Assembly (NCBI GenBank): GCA_036541255.1
Contig: JAZHDD010000057.1
Coordinates: forward strand, 1-13,903
Direction: 5' to 3'
Source: Paucidesulfovibrio sp036541255
Lineage (GTDB): Bacteria > Desulfobacterota > Desulfovibrionia > Desulfovibrionales > Desulfovibrionaceae
Length of the DNA stretch: 13,903 bases
In this document: positions 12,723-13,903 of the stretch, one piece after another
Layout: every line of letters starts with the position of its first letter
How positions within the stretch are numbered: position 1 is the first letter of the stretch
Program-made: the position numbers and the translations under genes
The notes under the pieces: model-generated
Database searches by the model: none
Told to the model about the DNA's origin: nothing
Seen by the model: the letters and a program-made list of their open reading frames with translations, nothing else

Positions 12723-13903
12723 TCAGCTTTTTCGAACCATACGTCGAAGCAACCGGGAAAGGGCCTGCATGTCCACAGGCTTGGCAAGATAATCGTCCAT
12801 GCCCGCTTCCAAGAACCGTTCCCGATCCCCGGACATGGCATGCGCCGTAAGCGCTGCAATGGGAATGTCCGTCTGTTTTCCAGCCTCGCCGGACCGGATG
12901 CGCCGTGTGGCTTCCAGACCGTCCATTATCGGCATCTGCACATCCATGAGCACCAAATCAAAGGTCTCCTCACGCAGGGCTTCCAAGGCCTGTTGCCCGT
13001 TCACCACCATATGGGGCCGCGCATTCAGTTTTTCCAAAAAACGCTTGAGCATGAGCCCGTTGACTCGATTGTCCTCGGCAACGAGAACACGCACGTTGGC
13101 GGCCGGACGAATATCCGAAGCGACCTGCGATTCAGACTCCACGGGCAGGCGCATATCCAACGGGATACAAAACCAGACCGTGGTGCCAACGCCGGGCTTG
13201 CTTGAAATGCCCACATCCCCACCCATGATTTCAAGCAGACGACGCACGATGGCCAGCCCCAGGCCCGTGCCCTGATAGTCGCGCGTGTAGGAGCCGTCGA
13301 CCTGGGTGAATGTCTCGAAGATATGCTCCAGTTTGTCCTCGGCAATGCCGATACCCGTATCCGAGACCGCGCCCAAGAGCAGCGCACGAGATTCCTTTGA
13401 TTCGATTTCGCCCGGATACAGCTCCAGACGAACCTCGCCCTCGTGGGTAAACTTGATTGCATTGCCCACAAGGTTGAACAGCACCTGCCGCAACCGTCCG
13501 GGATCACCGCCCAGGATTTCCGGCGTGTCCGGATGTACGTCGATCACGAAATCAAGGCCGCGGGTCCGAGCCTGTTCCCGGAACATGACCACCAGGGGTG
13601 TCAGATATTCCCGAAGTCGGAATGTTTCGTTGCGCAGCACCAGCTTGCCGGATTCGATCAGCGAAAAATCAAGAATGTCGTTAAGTACGCTCATGAGTCC
13701 CCGGCTCGATTCCAGGGCCGTATGCACATACTCGTTCTGTTCCCCATCCAGCATCGTGGTGTTCAAAAGCTGAAGCATGCCCATGATGCCGTTCAGGGGA
13801 GTGCGTATCTCGTGGCTCATATTGGCCACGAATTCGCCCTTGGCGCGACTGGCAACCTCGGCGGCTTCCTTGGCCCGCTCCAGTTCGCGGATGAAACGAT
13901 GGC
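12723..13903 (-). CDS. Hybrid sensor histidine kinase with C-terminal receiver, 5' end outside window
   Basis: The visible part is 392 residues; the frame runs open through the right edge, so the sensory N-terminus is missing. It starts in a coiled coil (ELERAKEAAEVASRAKGEF) leading to the H-box, with the phosphorylated His at 13812-13814 (MSHEIRTPLNG). The ATP-binding domain has all its boxes: N (NLVGNAIKFT), G1 (DTGIGI), F (FETFTQ) and G2 (GTGLGLAI). A receiver domain ends the protein, with an acid pair in VLVAEDNRVN, phosphoacceptor Asp at 12942-12944 (MDVQMPIMDG) and Lys in DDYLAKP. All catalytic residues are intact. Such hybrids usually pass the phosphate on to a phosphotransfer protein; none is encoded here. 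The neighbouring cheV, 85 bases downstream, may share its signalling. Confidence 0.95.
   Translation of the reverse strand, partial: HRFIRELERAKEAAEVASRAKGEFVANMSHEIRTPLNGIMGMLQLLNTTMLDGEQNEYVHTALESSRGLMSVLNDILDFSLIESGKLVLRNETFRLREYLTPLVVMFREQARTRGLDFVIDVHPDTPEILGGDPGRLRQVLFNLVGNAIKFTHEGEVRLELYPGEIESKESRALLLGAVSDTGIGIAEDKLEHIFETFTQVDGSYTRDYQGTGLGLAIVRRLLEIMGGDVGISSKPGVGTTVWFCIPLDMRLPVESESQVASDIRPAANVRVLVAEDNRVNGLMLKRFLEKLNARPHMVVNGQQALEALREETFDLVLMDVQMPIMDGLEATRRIRSGEAGKQTDIPIAALTAHAMSGDRERFLEAGMDDYLAKPVDMQALSRLLRRMVRKS

Overview
The window is about 13.9 kb of GC-rich bacterial chromosome. It is densely coded and most genes can be recognised. An AOR-type tungsten enzyme, a polyferredoxin-like protein, a DUF401 permease, CheV and a hybrid kinase all occur together. 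With the codon use, this suggests a free-living, motile anaerobe of the Desulfovibrio group (Desulfobacterota). That placement is inference; no rRNA or other decisive marker is present. I see no tRNA, rRNA, insertion sequence, phage gene or CRISPR array, and no stretch over 300 bases without a gene.

Layout. (1) 1-1177 (-): N-terminal two thirds of an aldehyde:ferredoxin oxidoreductase, running off the left edge. (2) 1295-1849 (+): small TPR protein with a Tat-like RR motif. It converges on 1846-2334 (-), a helical protein of unknown function; the two stop codons interlock. (3) 2470-3621 and 3661-4935 (+): a membrane sensor with a degenerate GGDEF domain, then a DUF401 permease, probably one transcript. 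(4) 5025-5945 (-): a membrane-associated, cysteine-rich 4Fe-4S protein. (5) 6184-7182 and 7200-8549 (+): two tandem, paralogous secreted helical-repeat proteins of unknown function, closed by a strong bidirectional terminator. (6) 8623-10458 (-): TypA/BipA, divergent from 10716-11624 (+), an RlpA-type lipoprotein with DPBB and SPOR domains. (7) 11687-12637 (-): CheV, preceded by 12723-13903 (-), a hybrid histidine kinase cut by the right edge.

How the genes may work together. The GGDEF/DUF401 pair looks like a signal-sensing protein coupled to a transporter; the GGDEF domain has lost its catalytic signature but keeps the c-di-GMP inhibitory-site motif. The kinase and CheV form a signalling pair probably feeding chemotaxis. 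RlpA and TypA share a 257-base divergent control region containing three alternating GGCGTA half-sites, one of which overlaps a plausible typA -10 element.

The least explained part is the secreted pair at 6184-8549. Both proteins begin their mature form with Asp-Cys and share an N-terminal repeat. The second protein has five repeats, with cysteine pairs about 44 residues apart in repeats 1, 3 and 5 and single cysteines in repeats 2 and 4. This pair is the best candidate here for something undescribed.
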